Shown here piece after piece: positions 62,275 through 64,000 of a DNA stretch of 64,000 bases (position 1 is the stretch's first letter; every line of letters starts with the position of its first letter). The stretch covers positions 62,001 through 126,000 of the forward strand of contig NZ_JAMBOT010000006.1 of the NCBI RefSeq assembly GCF_023715725.1. Direction: 5' to 3'. The position numbers and the translations under genes were made by a program. A model generated the notes under the pieces. That model saw nothing but the letters and a program-made list of their open reading frames with translations. It was not told the origin of the DNA and made no database searches. Source of the DNA: Paenibacillus pasadenensis. GTDB lineage: Bacteria; Bacillota; Bacilli; Paenibacillales; Paenibacillaceae.

Positions 62275-62640
62275 CTGCGATTAAAATGCACATTCAATAA
62301 AGCGTTTGATGGGGATCCATCCACTCATTTTGACGCGGCCAACGGCAATGATCAGTACGCAGGAATCGATCTGGGAGAAGGCAATGCCAAAACGGTCAAA
62401 GTGATTCGCTTCTATCCAAGAGAAACGTTCGCGTTCAGAATGAACGGAGGGAAGTTTCAAGGCTCGAACACCTCGTCATCGAGCGGTTTTGTGGATCTGT
62501 ATACGATTTCCGGAAATTCGGCGAATGGCTGGAACGAGGTTACGATTGCAGACCCTGCAGCATACCGTTATCTTCGTTATGTATCTCCTAACGGCGGCTT
62601 TGGGAATGTAAAGGAGATTGAATTTTACGGAGCTCCATAA
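62275..62640 (+). pseudogene. Truncated discoidin-like C-terminal tail of an exoenzyme
   Basis: In the same frame as the end of the AraC remnant, right after its TGA: FNKAFDGDPSTHFDAA, YAGIDLG, ending VKEIEFYGAP and TAA. This is the C-terminal F5/8-type-C-like domain typical of Paenibacillus glycosidases, without start, signal peptide or catalytic part. It is the second such tail in the window (compare 474-1154). Confidence 0.75.
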
Positions 62641-62691
62641 GCGGAGGAAGCGATGGATGTGCAAGCGCAGCCGGGTCGCCGCGCATTAATT

Positions 62692-62727
62692 GTTGCCAGC
62701 CTGTCATTGAGTTGACAGGCTTAGCAA
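62692..62727. repeat. Long imperfect hairpin
   Basis: GTTGCCAGCCTGTCA pairs with TGACAGGCTTAGCAAC. No T-run follows, so terminator function is uncertain; it may have been the terminator of the lost exoenzyme gene. Confidence 0.5.
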
Positions 62728-62771
62728 CATTGCCTGCCCAAAGGTACATGCATTGCTTGCCCATTCGTACG

Positions 62772-62800
62772 TTATCAGGTTTCGGAATCTCCCCTATAAT
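62772..62800 (+). promoter_or_regulatory. Promoter of the MMPL gene
   Basis: TTATCA, 17 bases, TATAAT, 36 bases before the TTG start. Confidence 0.65.
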
Positions 62801-62836
62801 CGCCTTATCACATAGATACAGAGGGAGAGATTTCAA

Positions 62837-64000
62837 TTGGCAAAGGTTTTATACATTATCGGCGGATGGGCCGCTAAATGGCGAAAGTCGGTGTTAATCG
62901 GCGGGATAATGGTGTTGGTGCTGGCTGCAATTGTCGCATTGCGCCTTGGACCGGAATTTAACGGGGAAATGTCCATACCGGGCACGGAATCCGAAAAAGC
63001 ACTAGAGGTTATGGATAAAAAGTTTCCTTCTGAAACAGAATTTACTCCTGGCACGATTCAACTTGTCTTCAAAGTCGAAGGAAAGTCGTTGGAATCGTCC
63101 GATACGAAGCAAGCCATACAGACTAGTCTAAAGACAATTTCAAAGGATAATGCGGTAGAATCGATCGCCGACCCTTATGATTTCGGAGCAATTAGTCCTA
63201 ATAAGGAAATCGGATACACAACAATTACGTATAAAGTACCTGGCACAAACGTAACTCAGGCATCGTTGACAACGGTGGACCAACAAATCAAAAGCTTGAG
63301 AGACGCGGGAATCCAAGTGGAGAAAAGCGCCGGGGAAGTCGGTTCGCCAGGGATGCCTCCCCTTAAGCTCATCTCAGAAATTATCGGCATCGCTCTAGCC
63401 TTCCTCATTTTACTCGTTTTCCTCAAGTCTGTAATTGCCGCAGGAATGCCGATTATAACGGCAATTTTAGGGCTTGGCATCGGCGTAATGATTATTCTGA
63501 TCAGCACGGAATTTATCGATATGTCAGCTATTACGCTTACGATGGCAATTATGCTTGGACTAGCAGTAGGTATTGATTACGGTTTGTTTATTCTGTCCCG
63601 GCACCGCCAGAATTTACTCGCAGGTCAAGGCATTCGCGAATCAATCGCGATTTCAATCAGTACGGCCGGAAGTGCCGTCGTTTTTGCGGGAATGACCGTT
63701 ATTATCGCTTTAGTAAGCCTATCGGTCACCGGTATTCCTTTCATTTCCATAATGGGGATTGCTGCTGCATTAACCATTCTCGTCGCCGTCCTGGTTGCGA
63801 TTATAATTGTACCTGCCGTACTGTCATTGCTTGGTAATCGTCTGAGGCCAAAAACCAAGAGCATTAGCTCCTCTGCTCCGGTGCGGAACTCCAATGCCTG
63901 GGGACGTTTTGTTACAAGATTCCCGCTTCCTGTGGCGCTTGTTGGCATTCTTCTGCTTGCTTTCATCAGTCTCCCGGCTTTACATTTGCAGACAGGGTTG
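62837..64000 (+). CDS. MMPL/RND-family transporter, N-terminal part
   Basis: 388 codons are present and the gene runs out of the window. TTG start after GGGAGAGA. One membrane helix (VLIGGIMVLVLAAIVALRL), an extracytoplasmic domain of about 160 residues, then five helices with LGLAVGIDYGLFILSRHR, the GxxxDY motif of MmpL/YdgH-type proton-driven exporters. In Bacillales such proteins export lipids or drugs. Substrate unknown. Confidence 0.9.
   Translation, partial: MAKVLYIIGGWAAKWRKSVLIGGIMVLVLAAIVALRLGPEFNGEMSIPGTESEKALEVMDKKFPSETEFTPGTIQLVFKVEGKSLESSDTKQAIQTSLKTISKDNAVESIADPYDFGAISPNKEIGYTTITYKVPGTNVTQASLTTVDQQIKSLRDAGIQVEKSAGEVGSPGMPPLKLISEIIGIALAFLILLVFLKSVIAAGMPIITAILGLGIGVMIILISTEFIDMSAITLTMAIMLGLAVGIDYGLFILSRHRQNLLAGQGIRESIAISISTAGSAVVFAGMTVIIALVSLSVTGIPFISIMGIAAALTILVAVLVAIIIVPAVLSLLGNRLRPKTKSISSSAPVRNSNAWGRFVTRFPLPVALVGILLLAFISLPALHLQTGL

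Overview
The window looks like a chromosomal segment of a soil or rhizosphere Paenibacillus-type bacterium (Bacillales). The reasons are the strong AAGGAGG-type ribosome binding sites, frequent TTG/GTG starts, LplB/YtcP/LplA sugar uptake with YesM/YesN two-component genes, many large secreted carbohydrate-active enzymes with Paenibacillus-style add-on modules, HelD, and LytTR-DUF3021 genes. No rRNA, tRNA, CRISPR array, transposase or phage structural gene was seen. This assignment is inference from gene content; no 16S or marker gene is present.

Layout. 1-1200: the tail of an ABC-F ATPase, then a 5'-truncated carbohydrate-binding remnant. 1340-11435: one co-directional locus of two sugar-ABC permeases, a solute-binding lipoprotein, a YesM-type kinase overlapping a YesN-type regulator, and a GH106-like glycosidase. 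It reads as sense, import and cleavage of one plant-type oligosaccharide. 11499-17664: small unrelated units (beta-rich surface protein, Rrf2 regulator with a VTT membrane protein, AraC regulator divergent from a PhyH-HEAT protein, VOC protein, secreted Fn3 protein, small membrane protein). 17877-24793: a REC-kinase protein followed by a 1895-residue cytosolic poly-HAMP hybrid kinase with a nearly identical 276-bp tandem repeat. 24939-39353: housekeeping and stress-type genes (Nudix, acyltransferase, ArsR-SRPBCC pair with visible operators, UvrA-like ABC protein, DUF1801, oxidoreductase, APH-like kinase, DUF6273, phosphatase, a sigma factor fused to DUF1835, HelD, PadR-HAAS pair).

39573-57116 is a second polysaccharide region: a GH43-ricin enzyme under a cre-overlapped promoter, a Ser/Gly/Cys-tailed membrane protein that seems to start at ATT, two tandem GH51-like enzymes with a duplicated leader, a 1160-residue phospholipase-C-like multidomain secreted protein, and an AraC regulator divergent from a foldase plus beta-helix enzyme pair. 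57273-64000: Nudix, a LytTR regulator with three membrane proteins, a DHA2-type MFS exporter, a broken AraC gene joined to a discoidin-like tail, and the start of an MMPL transporter.

The most noteworthy points are the tandem GH51-like paralogues carrying two inserted beta modules inside the catalytic barrel, the foldase and beta-helix pair, the sigma-DUF1835 fusion with a possible internal start, the four-gene LytTR membrane module, the homogenised poly-HAMP repeat, and two truncated exoenzyme tails (474-1154 and 62275-62640) that look like deletion scars. All family names are from recognition of motifs by eye; no database search was run.
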